Both the position numbers and the translations under genes were made by a program. From Leucophora obtusa (lineage: Eukaryota; Arthropoda; Insecta; Diptera; Anthomyiidae), in contig OX465299.1 in assembly GCA_949987735.1 (NCBI GenBank), positions 72,411,654 through 72,475,653 on the forward strand: DNA of 64,000 bases. Direction: 5' to 3'. Positions 43,871-55,268 of the stretch are shown here, piece by piece; positions within the stretch are counted from its first letter, which is position 1; each line of letters starts with the position of its first letter. Under the pieces are notes generated by a model that was not told the DNA's origin, ran no database searches, and was given only the letters and a program-made list of their open reading frames with translations.

Positions 43871-46532
43871 AATATTCTAAGAAATTTGTTTCTCTGCCCA
43901 GTGGGTGGTCGAGGCTGCTCTTGTTCTTTGACAGGGGGATTTATGGGATACTTCACTGAATACTGATTTCTCAGGTTCTAGTAGCACACAAGGGGTAAAT
44001 CGGACGCTGATATTTGAAGATTATATGAGTTGGTATTCGAGTTTGGATCTGTGATGGTATATATGCGTTTTTTCAAGCAAGTATATTATTATGTCTCAGT
44101 TGGTAGGCCCAATCATAGTCTGGAAATACTCGCTGATAGATTTACTAACACATACTTTTTGGACAACATCTCTTATCTTATATTTCAATGATTTAAAATC
44201 ACCAACATTTTATACCATGGCAACCAGAAATATCCTGAAACATGATGTTTTCTTTGACTTGTATTGAAAAAATGTAAATTGATTTAATTTAAAATTACCG
44301 ATGGGATTACAAGCGCCATGTAAATGCAACACAAGACCATTTATTTTGTAAATTTTATGAGATAAGTAGATCATAAAGAGCTTTTATTTGAAATCATCAA
44401 TATTTTCGTTTAAAATTTTATGTGTGACAAATCGTGAGTTAATAATGGGGATCATAATATCACAGTGATATTTGCTTGAACTTTTTTAATAGTAACAAAA
44501 CATCATTTCAAATATTTAATACCCCTGTGGTGTAGAGTAAACAAAATTGTGATGGCTTATGTGTTAATATAGCATACTTGTTAACAATTTATAGTAGTTT
44601 GACTTGACTACTTCTCCGAATTGATTTACGAAGCAACCGTTTTACAAGCACCTTTTGACTCCTTAAGTGCTTTAGCATGAACACGTTTTTCTTTTTAAAT
44701 ATATTTGCTTATTCGTTCCCTCGTTTTTCCTTCATTTCTTGCAAAGGTTTCTTCAATTACTTTTATGAGTGTCACCTAACAACATGTCGGTTGTTCCACA
44801 CTTAAAACTTGCTTAGCTGTTTATTTGCGAACCTCTAACTATGCAACAAAGTCTACAATATTATTTACACAACTCAATTGAAGTAAATTGATTGTTTCTA
44901 CTAAAAAGTCAAATTAATTATCATGATTTTCTATTTGTTTCCCTCAAGTCTTTGAAAATACTTTACATATTTATAATTCGTATACATTATACAAAAAGTG
45001 TATGTAGGTGTTTTTCTTCTGTTCGATTTTTTGTTAAACAAATGCTCTCATATTAAAGTGGAATAGATTTGAATATACTCTGGTAACAAAATCATAGGAA
45101 ATGCTGTAAGTTTACTAGAGAAGTTGTTAATGTTTTCTTGTAACTGGTAGCATTATTATTTCTGTATCACTGTTTGACACCGCAGGAGTTTGTGTGAATA
45201 TGATAGATTTGTCATATGTATGCTGGATATCTTTGAGCAATATAAGTAGTAGTTAATAAACACTATGTTCAAAAAGTATTAAAATCATCTTTCTTAGAAC
45301 AGATATCAATCTTTGAAATACACAAGCATTTGAAATTTTGCTAATTTCTGTTATACTACATTTAGACCTGAGCAAAGACTACCTGATATTTGGCTGTTGG
45401 TAATTTTTACCTTGCAAAACGCATATATAAAAACAAGCAAAACCTAGTTTTATACAAAAGCTAGGTAGTTTTTGCTGGGGTCTTATTGTAGTATTATAAC
45501 GTTTCATAGCTATTTTATTATGGTTTGTATGCACTCTTGTTTGATATTAGATATAATCATTAATTAGCTGAAAGGTAATTAAAACCTTTAAAATCCTTCA
45601 AAACTGTTATAATTTTTACACTTTCTACTTTAAATTAAAAAAGAAATAGAAACGATAATTTTAAAAATTTGGTGGGGGTTTTTTGTTGAATTTATAAAGA
45701 ATAGTTATTGTAAATGTTTTCTATTTTAAATATTACAGACTTATTTCATCTGTAGAAAATGATTTGAAAAGTAAATTATTAAGCGATAGACTTTTATACA
45801 AAATATTAAGTAAAGTAGTTTAGGGATTTTGATATTAGTACAAGATGTGCACAATTGGATCATAACATAACATAATCCAAATTTGTTACTACCAATAAGT
45901 GGGGAGCTATATCCAGCTCCCAATTTTGAGCTTGGAAATTTTTCTCAATGACAATTATTAAATTTCGTATTCTTTATGAATATAAAGTAGTCGAGTTAAT
46001 ACAAATATGTTATATGCAAATATCATAAATGTAAAATTTGACAGTTAAGGAAAAAAAACATATTACAAAATAAAAACGCACCCAAGTATGTGTTTTTAAT
46101 TTGAGTTTATGATTCATATTTTAAATATAATTGACAGGAACTTTAATAAAACACTTGAATTTCAATAATACACATTTTTTTACTGGAAATGTTGAAGGTG
46201 TAATTTTTACAAAAGCTTGAGTTAATATGATAAATGCTTTATTAATGCCCCAAAAAATAGGTGAATTACATTCATTGTAAATGAATTTTATAAGAAATCC
46301 TTGCAAAAGTTTCTATTTCAAAGAAGCGGCTTTACAATAATTTTCCCGCACAGTAAACACTTCCAGGTGAGAACTCGGATTGCATTAAGATTAGAAACCT
46401 CAACTTAGATGCCCCGATTTCAAAACTGATTTCCAAATTTCCCTATCACCTAAATATTTTGAGAAAATCGCGGTTTTGGCCTTCTTTTTTAACCTGATTA
46501 TTATAAGACTGTAACTTTGCAATGATTACAAA
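43871..46532. other. AT-rich DNA without a gene, containing MITE T copy 2
   Basis: The only recognised element is a palindrome at about 45355-45495 ('gagcaaagactacct' against 'aggtagtttttgct', extended by 'ctacatttagac' and 'gtcttattgtag'), the second copy of T (25985-26101). The rest has no domain or terminus I can name. Confidence 0.5.
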
Positions 46533-47557
46533 AAAGATAAACATCAAAAAAGAAAAAGATCAGATCTCATTAGATCTGATTGTACCAGATCTAATTAGAT
46601 TTCAAAATTGGGGACAAATTTGAGGTCCAATTAGATCTGATCAGATCTAGGTATATCTCTCGAACCAAATATACTCAAATCTAATTTGATTTAAACTAAA
46701 AGTAAACAACCCATGCAAAAAAGTATTTTGTGACTTACGTATTATACATGATTTTATCCGAAAAATGAGAACATATTACTGTATCATATTATATCTTAAT
46801 TGGTTTAATAAGATCTAAATTTGTACAATTAGATAATTATTTGATACAATTATATATACTTTGATTGATTAAGATATAGTTTTATACAATTTGATCCGAA
46901 TTTTTTCCCACTCAAATGTATAACATTATATATAATGTAATACAAATGTATCCAATTATATACCCTTGTATATAAAAATATGTAATTATATGTGGCATAT
47001 GTAGTGACATATAGATAGATATATAATTGTATATTATCATATATTGCACTATATAAAGTATAATATGAAGGAAGATATATTTATATATTTCATATACAAC
47101 GTTATACAATGTTATACAATGTAATATAATTTTGTATGAATACATATTTTGCAATATATTACCACAAGCAATTTTATAAAGTCATATAAATCTATATCAA
47201 AACTTTTTTACTTGGGAGCTCATTCCTATAAACTGATTTTATCACCGAGTAATTCTTCAAACTAAATTTGTTTCTACATTTTTATTTTGGTGCCAGCTTA
47301 AATGGATAAGATCTGGTACCAGATCTGTCACTAAATCTGGCCATTTCTGGTCAAATCAGATCATGAAAATCAAGCAGATTTCCAGATCACTTTAGATTTG
47401 AACAGATCTGGCACTAAATCTGATCAGATCTGGCCATAAAGTGTTTCACATATAACATATCTGATCATATATGATCTCATCTGGCACCAGATCTAACTAA
47501 ATTCATTAATACCTAATTAGATATAAATAGATCTGAGCAGATCTAATATTTTTACAC
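46533..47557. repeat. AGATCT-rich repeat island with a TATA-rich centre
   Basis: Both flanks (46533-46660 and 47300-47555) consist of variants of 'ttagatctgatcagatct' and 'ccagatct'. The centre (46900-47200) is made of 'tatacaatgtaata'-like repeats. The two flanks face each other and may be the arms of one element. The minus-strand 80-codon frame in the centre is low-complexity (Ile/Tyr) and not a gene. Confidence 0.5.
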
Positions 47558-47567
47558 GGACATTAAG

Positions 47568-48160
47568 AATGGTATAAAAAAGGTAGCAGTCAGGCACAGA
47601 GGATCTGTCGAAATTGATCAACAGTCAAGTGAACAGGTTGAAATGTATCAACAGTCAAATGAACAGGTTCTTGTAACGATTACCAACAGTCAAGCGAACA
47701 GTGGCTCTAGTGATTTACATTCGGTAAAGTGAACAGGATCTTATTGATGATTGATCAACAGTCAAAAAAAGAGACCCAACCTGGTGAAGGCGATCAGTGA
47801 CCGGTGTGGAGCAGGCAAATAGTGAACTAAACTCGAGTCTTGGGCATAGTAGCGACAGGGGCTGGATTACATACAGAGAGATTAGCGCGGATTACATCTG
47901 CACCATAGTATCGACAGGGACTGGATGATATTCAGGGAGATTAGTGCGGAGATCTGCAGCAAGGCCGAGTTAGGAGAAACAAATTACTCAAAATTCGGTC
48001 ACGTCAGGCAAATCTCACCGAGCAGCGTTAGAGGAAGCCCGAATTAACCACGAGGGAAGGAGCCGGACGATGCTAAGAGGGTTGCGGCAGAAGCGGATTA
48101 ACATAAAAATAAAACAAAACACATTGTATTGAACATCTATTATAGCGACAATAAAGCCAA
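47568..48160 (+). other. GC-richer block with TATA box, internal repeats and AATAAA (possible solo LTR)
   Basis: TATAAAAAAGG at about 47573 is followed by an initiator-like 'gcagtcagg'. Then come four 35-45 bp repeats containing 'caacagtcaagtgaacag', and a second tandem pair of about 60 bp ('tag.gacaggg.ctggat' then 'agagattag.gcgga'). AATAAA lies at 48149. Promoter plus poly(A) signal without a frame fits a solo LTR or a non-coding transcript unit. I could not fix TG...CA ends or a target duplication. Confidence 0.35.
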
Positions 48161-48554
48161 TCAGTGAAAAGATGAAAAACATATACAACAAAAATGTTTC
48201 ACTTATTCAAGAGGGAAAACAAATTTTAATGTAAGAATCTGGATGCCACTGAGCTATCCCAGCGTTAACCCGGATAACTGGAGGTTCCTTAGAGTATCAG
48301 AATCTTACAAATTATTTGTCAACAGAATTTTATCACAAAAAATGAGAGCAGTTTTCAGCCTCTAGTTGGATGTTTTTATTTACATATATTTATTTTAATA
48401 AAACAGTGCGTACTAGTTTTCAAAATTTTGTTCTTGCTAACAGGATCGGCAGTCAGTTTTCGACAGAGTTACTTACGTCTTCAGTATCCAACTCAAGGTC
48501 ATAACCATAAAGTATTTGATTTTTTGATTTTTTCGGAATTTTTATATTTGTTTC
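48161..48554. other. No recognised feature
   Basis: Mixed DNA between the GC-richer block and repeat P. If the upstream block is an LTR, part of this stretch may belong to the same element. Confidence 0.35.
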
Positions 48555-48800
48555 CAGGAAAGTTTTCTGTTGCAAAGAATCGATTGTAGAATAACTTCCT
48601 TTCCTTTGGAATGCCTTCTACTGTCGAAGTCGTTGCAAAGGAAAGTAAAACCGGTTGCCCTAGAATTAGTTCTGGAACTAGTTCTAAAACTGATTTTCTG
48701 TCAGTTATACCTTCTATTGAAATCACGTGGAACAGGTACCGGAACTAATTTTATGAAATTGGTTCTAGTGGAACCACTTATAGAATTTATGTGCTTGGCA
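48555..48800. repeat. Repeat P, copy 2
   Basis: 'ccaggaaagttttctgttgc' opens a block with 'ggaactagttctaaaac' and 'ggttctagtggaacc', similar to P1. The open frames on both strands are repeat-derived. Confidence 0.45.
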
Positions 48801-49114
48801 AGCAACAATTTACTTGCAATTTTTTTTAGGACTCCTTGACCCGTACAAAAACACGATTTATATTTTAGCCATTAGCTCTACACTCAAAAAAATTAGTTTG
48901 TAGGAAAATTAGTAGAACTTCTTGTACATATATCAAGTATACTATTTTTCAGTAATTTTTTTTCTGAAATTATGTTTTCAGCTAAAGTTTTAGTTATATT
49001 TTTTCAGCACTAAACTTATTTAAAAAAATATGGTTTGGATATACAAGTTAATAATATCGATTTTTTTTTATTGGAAATGCATTTATTATAATAACAAAAT
49101 GAATTGATACATTA

Positions 49115-50732
49115 TTAAAAGTATTGTCCATCGTTAGCCACTACCTTTTCCCATCTTTCTGGTAGCATATGGATTCTGCGCCAAAAGAACTGCTCCGATT
49201 TTGAGGTAAAGAATAAATCAAGACTATTTCTGATACCCGGTTCTGAAGTGAAGCGTATTCCAGTAAGGGTGTTCTGCATCGATCGAAACAATGGCCTCGA
49301 AGAAGAGGCAAGGTCTGGGCTATAAGGTGGGTGAGCCAAAACTTCCCATCCACTGTTTTCCAAATAGGTTTTGACCGGTCTTGCAAATGTGGCCGAGCGT
49401 TGTCATGATGGAAGATTATTGATTCATGTTTGGTCGCATATTCTGGTAATTTTTCGCTGATTGCTCTCTTCAAACGAATCAATTGTGTTTGGCACAGGTC
49501 CCCTGTGATCGTCTGACCCGATTTCAATACCTCATAATACAATATACCCTTCTGATCCCACCAAAAACAGAGCATTACCTTGGCGCCATGGATATTCGGC
49601 TTCGGTGTTGATTTGGCTGGTTGGCCCGGCTTTACATATGACTTTTTGCGCTTGGGGTTATCACCAGTAACAATACGATGCAAAAATGACCTCTTTTTGT
49701 AGCGTTCAAGCAGGATTTCCGACATGCAAAATTGCATTTCAACGTCTCTCCGCTTCAATTCATATGGGACCCAATGTCCTTGCTTTTGAATGAATCCCAA
49801 TGCTTTTAAATGTAGGGAAATGGCTTGTTGTGTGGCTCCCAATGATAATGCAAGTTCTTCTTGCGTTTGACAACAGTCTTCGTAGAGTAATGCTTCCATT
49901 TCTTCATCTTCAAACTTTTTCGGCTGACCAGGCCTCTCCTTGTCTTCTGTGTCGAAATCACCACTTTTGAATCGCGCAAATCATCGCTCACAAGTTTTTT
50001 GAGTTGGTGCATGTTGACCGTACACTAAAAAAAAAAGTCAGTAAAGTCAGCAAAAAATGTTGCTGTGTCAGCAAATTTTTAGTCAGGAGCGTGCTTGCAA
50101 AAAAGTTGGTAATTTCAGCAAAAGGTTTGCTGAAAATCAGCGAGCTGATTTTTACCAACAAAATAGTAATCTTCAGCAAAAGTTTTGCTAACATTTAGTC
50201 GACTGCAAATGAAAAAATCCTTGCTAAAATCACTAAACTTTTTGCTGAATATTAGTAGACTGAAAAAAACTCAAAAAACTTGTAGCGAAATTTTACTTTA
50301 GTTAATTTATTTGCTGAAAATTTAAATATAGAATATGTGTAGAGTTGTTTTTCTTTTTTTGTCATTTCCGTTTCCAGACAAGCTGCGACATCAAGATGTA
50401 GATGTTTATCTGGTTGTCGTCCACGCTATGCATGCGGTTATCAGCACAATTTTTGTAGCAAAATAAATTAGTAAAACATTAGTTCAAAATTAGTTTAGTG
50501 CTAAAAAAATATAACTAAATTTTTTGCTGAAAACGGAATTTCAACAAAAAAATTGCTGAAAACTAGTACACTTGATATACAAGAAGTTTTACTAATTTTT
50601 CTACTAACTTATTTTTTTGAGTGTAAGCTTCTACCAAACAATCGATAACTTTTAGCAGCCGTTTTCTTCAAATGAAAGAAGGTTATCAGACTTCCCCGCA
50701 AAACATCTTTTTTAGGCACAAAATTCGCCATT
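49115..50732 (-). pseudogene. mariner transposase, inactivated
   Basis: On the minus strand ATG lies at 50732-50730 ('MANFVPKKDVLRGSLITFF'). After an extra T the frame runs into A3 (50023-50623) at a TAC codon and resumes on the other side. 'FARFKSGDFDTEDKERPGQP' follows, with TGA where the family has Trp. Then come 'CQTQEELALSLGATQQAIS' (helix-turn-helix), 'FLHRIVTGD' (first Asp; about seven residues missing right after it), 'IHGAKVMLCFWWDQKG' and 'FHHDNARPH' (second Asp). A frameshift leads to 'HPPYSPDLA' (third Asp) and 'LPERWEKVVANDGQYF' at the normal C-terminus. All three Asp of the mariner catalytic triad are still encoded, but the reading frame is not. Confidence 0.93.
50023..50623. 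mobile_element. MITE A, copy A3 (inside the mariner gene)
   Basis: CACTAAAAAAAAAAGTCAGT to 'aacttatttttttgagtg', with TA at 50021-50022 and 50624-50625. Deleting it restores the mariner reading frame across 'VEAYGQHAPTQKTCER', so the insertion point is certain. The sequence is very close to A1 and A2. Confidence 0.93.
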
Positions 50733-51125
50733 ATTATAACGACTGAAAAAATGTGTGTTTACACTTTGGTGTCTATCGATTACTGAATTATAATGACAGA
50801 TGTTTTCCCACCAAAATACCATATTTGTTATTATTCACACAAACCATATGTGACAGTTTGCCATATGTTGTCCAAATCGACATTATTAACTTGTATACCC
50901 AATACAATTTTGTTTATACTATTTATAATTATTTTTATATATTTTTTATTAAATCATTTCGACAATTTGGAAGTCTGCCCATTTTACAAAGTTTTCTAAA
51001 TAATTTTAAAAGTATCGAAAAAACACCATTTCTAGATTTCAATTGTCGGCATATAAATTAACTAAAGTACAATTTCTCTAAAATTTTTTTGATTTCTTTT
51101 CAGTCTACTAATATTTAGAAAAATA

Positions 51126-51998
51126 ATATGAGTTTTCAATCTCCCATACATATCGTAGTGTTCTCCTTCTGTGTTATCAAAGCACTTAAACCAACAGAAG
51201 TGAAATAACATAATATCCCAGGAAAATTTTCTATTCCAAAGAATCGCTTATAGAATAGCTACCCAGGAAAATTGTCTGTTCCAATGAATCAATTGTAGAA
51301 TAGATACTTCTCCTTTACAACCCCTTCTACTGTCAATTGTAACACCGATGATTTTATAAACCACTTAAACTTACAAAAGTTTCAGTGGTTTATAAAAAAA
51401 AAACACCAATGGTCTTAGAGTGCAATGTCAACGTTTAAAAAAATGGTTACACAGTACTATCCAGCCAGAAATTTTCAATAGTACAAAATCAATGCACTGG
51501 TAGAGCAATGATTTTTAGTTTTCCACTGAACTTACTTTTTTTAAGGTTGAACAGAAATTCGGCCAAAATTCAAAAGTTCGGCCTACCAAAGTCAAACACT
51601 TTGTATTTAAATATAAAGTAAAAATTTGAATGTTTATTGAAAACAAAATAATATAAAAGTTAAAAGTACTTGATTAATTACAGATAGAAACAAAAAGATT
51701 ACAATTCTAAATCCGAAATATTGAAAAATATTTTTAAATATTAAATATTTCTAGTCCACTTATTTACTGGTTTTGTCAGCGTTCTACCAATGTTGAAAAA
51801 AAAAATTTACCTGTGATATTCCGCAGCTTTTTGAACAGCCATTTTGTTAACATTTTGAGAATGCGAAAGCACTTTTTGCCAGTTCTTGTACCACCTATTA
51901 AAATACATTGCCATCGCTTTACCGTTTATATTTTTTTGACAAGGTAGTTATAAATCTGTTTTTTTTCCAAAATCTGATTTTAAAATTGAGAAATCTAT
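51126..51998. other. Repeat P copy 3 (51219-51345) and AT-rich DNA
   Basis: Two tandem P starts, 'cccaggaaaattttctattcc' without its first base at about 51220 and 'cccaggaaaattgtctgtt' at about 51263, each followed by 'aatc..ttgtagaata'. A hairpin 'accacttaaacttac...gtggtttat' lies at 51357-51392. No coding frame. Confidence 0.45.
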
Positions 51999-52282
51999 AA
52001 TTTCACAATTTTCTTGAGCGTAAGGTTTGTTTTTTATATATAAAAAATTCTTTATTTTCGATATTTCGCTACTCCATTGTGTAGCATCTTCAGGAAATAA
52101 CAATTAAATTGTTATTGTTATAACAATTAAATTGTTATTTTCTGATTTGTTAAATTGTTATTGTTATAACAATTAAATTGTTATTTCCTGAAGATGCTAC
52201 ACAATGGAGTAGCGAAATATCGAAAATAAAGAATTTTTTATATATAAAAAACAAACCTTACGCTCAAGAAAATTGTGAAATT
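51999..52282. repeat. 284-bp near-perfect palindrome
   Basis: The arms of about 110 bp ('aatttcacaattttcttgag', 'cgtaaggtttgttttttat', 'tcgctactccattgtgtagc', 'atcttcaggaaataacaatt') return as exact complement up to 52282. The centre is 'aacaattaaattgttat' repeated, itself palindromic. No coding sequence. Confidence 0.9.
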
Positions 52283-52420
52283 AAAAATTGAAAAAGAAGG
52301 TTAAATAAACGACAAAAATTGAGAAATCTAGTTTAAATCCAATTATATATACAGGTTTTCACCAAAATCTGGTTTAAACGGTATAATAAATGCAATTTTA
52401 ACATATGTGACGCGCAAAAT

Positions 52421-52545
52421 AGAAAGGGACCTAATGATAGAAAGGGACCTAAGGTCAGGAGAGCATGGGATCGGTCTCATTCGATGCTCAGATGTTGTCC
52501 ACAAAAAAAAAATTGATTTTTTTACCATTAGGTCCCTTTCTCTAT
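52421..52545. repeat. Small inverted repeat ('agaaagggacctaa')
   Basis: 'agaaagggacctaatg' (and a second 'agaaagggacctaa' just after it) pairs with 'cattaggtccctttct' near 52527. The interior is unique. It could be a remnant of a small MITE. Confidence 0.55.
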
Positions 52546-52588
52546 GCGCTGTCATATATATGGAATCCATTTCTTTTTCAGAGGCAAC

Positions 52589-53848
52589 TAGGGTTTGGGA
52601 TTTCCCGGACTTTTTCATTTCCCGGGAAACGGGAATAAAAAAATTTGAATCCCGGGAAATATTTTTGAACAAAATTGTTAATGAAAACCACCTATATAAG
52701 TAATATTTGTTAAAAAAAAACACTATTTCAGTACAAATTCAGTCTGTGTAGTGAGAATTCAAAGTAAAAATATCAGAATGTTGAACATTTGGTTTCACAT
52801 AAATTACTCTAAGCACTGCCAAATGAATTGCATGATTCCAGCAGAAAGCCCCCACTACAGGATTGTCGGAAACAAACCGTTTCATCACATTCGGCCCATT
52901 AGTTATGGTGGCCACAATGTTATTTTCCAAATTCAAATAAAAGTATTCTAGCCTTATCTCTACAATTCTTCTTAATTCATCAGCAATACATCTTCCTGAC
53001 ATATAAACCAACCGCAGATATTTGAACATATGTATAAACGGAAATAATTCATTTTGAATTATTTCCGTTTATACATATGTTCAAATATCTCTTTTGTGAT
53101 ATTCTTGTCCATTAATCTAAGATTATAGTAAATCTCATATTGTTAGAAATATTGCTCAATATTTCTTTTATCATGATATCTTTTACATGATTGCAGTAAT
53201 TTAATATAATGTTCTTTACATCGGTTTCGTTTTTTGGCAATGCCAGGTTTTTATTATAAAAACTTCCTCGAACAAATGAAGATCTAGTTATTGTGCGGAT
53301 TGACATTCCGTCCACTGCAGCTAATTTGGATACCATTTCAGGAAATGTTTGCCCTACCATAAAACGTTCAATGCCTATTCAGCTTACACTTTTTTCTTCG
53401 GGTACTTTACTAATTTTAGCTGAAACGTTATTCTTATTGTTGTTTTCTTCAAGAGAAATTGCATGACTCATTTTTTTTTTTGTGAACCAAATTTAGATGT
53501 CGGATAATACCTTCGTTAACCATTAGTCTTTTAGGGCAAATACTGCACTGCGCTGCACTATGCGAAAAATCTTTATTAGTTGAAATGCTCCTAATTACTT
53601 GTCAAAAATTTTTTGTGTTTCAAAGATATTGATTCCCTTTTGAAATATTTTAGCAATAACATTTTGTGTTGGTATTTAAAATGTTTTTTATGACTAAAAT
53701 TAAAAAATCCTATTCCAAACAAAAACAATTTAAAGAATTTAGTATTTTTAAAATTTCCCGTTTTCCCGCGAAAAATATATTATTTTCCCGGGAATTCCCG
53801 GCAAACTTTTCCTGGGATATCCCGGGAATTCCCGAACCCCAAACCCTA
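52589..53848 (-). mobile_element. hAT element G, copy 2, with 8-bp target duplication
   Basis: TAGGGTTTGGG at the left and CCCAAACCCTA (after one extra C) at the right, with perfect 8-mers GAGGCAAC at 52581-52588 and 53849-53856. Subterminal CCCGGGAATT blocks match G1 (12511-14062). Unlike G1, it carries remains of a transposase on the minus strand. Confidence 0.9.
52739..53585 (-). pseudogene. hAT transposase with BED finger, broken
   Basis: Reading the minus strand downward from about 53575: 'CSICPKRLMVNEGIIRHLN' then LVH, a BED-type zinc finger (C-x2-C...H-x4-H). Next comes a low-complexity linker, then 'FPEMVSKLAAVDGMSIRTI' (53360 down), 'LPKNETDVKNIILNY' and 'RFTIILD'. After a gap, 'NNIVATITNGPNVMKRF' and 'VGAFCWNHAIHLAVLRVIY' (52960-52800) follow, with the hAT 'CxxH' and 'HAIHLAV' signature. 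The conserved 'DG' after IT reads NG, and the C-terminal dimerisation domain is missing. It would bind the TAGGG ends. Inactive. Confidence 0.82.
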
Positions 53849-53856
53849 GAGGCAAC

Positions 53857-55268
53857 GCTAAAGAGTTTAATCTAAAATTACCAGAGGAATGCAGTTCAAA
53901 TTTAAAGCTGAAAGGGCTAAACAATTAACGAAGAGATCTTATTTAATAAAGTTATTAAAAGAAACCTCACATTGCTTGTTTACTTAAAAATTATAATAAA
54001 TTATAGTTCACCAAAACTAGATCAATTATGCAAAATATATTGTTACAGCTTTTAATTAATGATTGTATAAAACTTTATTTTGTTTACTATTTCTTGATTT
54101 TTTTATTAATCTTTCTCTATTAATTTTTTAACTAACTTCAATCAATCATTCTCTTCGATACTACTAGTATGTCTGTCTGTCTGTCTATCTATATCATTCA
54201 AATTTCTAGCAAATATGTCATGTTATATCTTACTTCGTCATATTCTACTAGAATTAGTGTTGTCAGTTTAAGATAGCTATAAATTTTCAACTCTATAACC
54301 TGTAGTTTTTTGCAAAAAATATTCAAACGTACGAGTACAACATTAATGCAAAATGTTGCCACTTTGGATGTGAGTGAGGTGGTCAAACTCCTAGAGGCGG
54401 AGTTTGAATATAAGCTCCATATATTTAAAGTACTATGTTGTTTGTATTTTTTTTACTACTAACTATGGTTTTTTTTTGTTCAATTTAATCCAAAATTGTG
54501 TAATTTTCTTGTCGTTATTTAGTGCAATTGTGAGTTAAGCATGTTTGTGCAAACATTTAAAGCCCATTTAGTTAAAGAACAGTTATTATGTGCATTTGTG
54601 CCACAGATATGTATTAATAAATTATTCAAATACCTGAGAATGTGGACAATTTGACAAGAAAAAAAAAATATTGTTTAAATTACAAAATATTAGTTAAAGG
54701 ACAGAGTTTATAAAATTAGACTAACGAGAGATTAGTCTCTGCAAAGCTGTTTTAAAATTTTAAGCAAGGTTTAGTTATCATAAATTAAAACATAAGTTAA
54801 CATTTTTATAATTTGTATACATAGTTGTTTCTACAGCTTTTAAATTAAAAATGGCTGATGAATTAACTAGAAGTTAATTGGCCTACAATTTCTGCACTAA
54901 AAACTGTTGAGGAAGATAATGTAGACAATGTGCATTTTTGTTAGGAATCTCGCGGACTTCAAAAAGGCTAATTCATTCTTTGCCTTGCAGATTAATAACG
55001 GACTACACTGATTTATGGAGTACTCATTTAGTGGTATGTGCTTGATGAAAATTAGTTATTTTCATGATTTTATTTTGACACCTAAACTAAATATGCCACG
55101 ACTATATATAAAAACAACACTTTACCGGCGACTACGAATTTGCTAGACACAGTAGAGTTCACTTTCAATCACTTTCAAATTACATACCAATTATTACGGT
55201 TATAGCGAACTCTTGTTTATTACGAACCAGTTTTTAAGTTCCTTTTATAGTTACAGCTTACTCCCTAA
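53857..55268. other. No recognised gene
   Basis: AT-rich DNA; a (GTCT) run at 54171-54188. The stretch 54850-55268 may contain untranslated sequence or the terminus of the element that carries the next ORF, but no inverted repeat was found. Confidence 0.4.

Larger units (their letters stand above)
49031..50846 (-). mobile_element. mariner element containing MITE A3
   Basis: The ends TGGTTTGGATATACAAG and (complement) TGGTTTGTGTGAATAATA are imperfect inverted repeats with TA outside (49029-49030 and 50847-50848). Minus A3 and one TA the element is 1213 bp, the usual mariner size. The gene inside is broken. Confidence 0.78.
48881..51125. mobile_element. Old MITE A copy A4, split by a mariner element
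   Basis: The left part (48881-49028) begins CACTCAAAAAAATTAG and follows the A terminus through 'ttcagcactaaactta'. After the mariner element, 50849-51125 continues with diverged A sequence ('cataaattaactaaagtac', 'ttcagtctactaatattta'). The distal end is lost. It is clearly more diverged than A1-A3. Confidence 0.7.

Noticed and set aside
46912..47154. 80-codon Ile/Tyr-rich frame
   Set aside because: Encoded by a TATA-rich simple repeat; no protein features.
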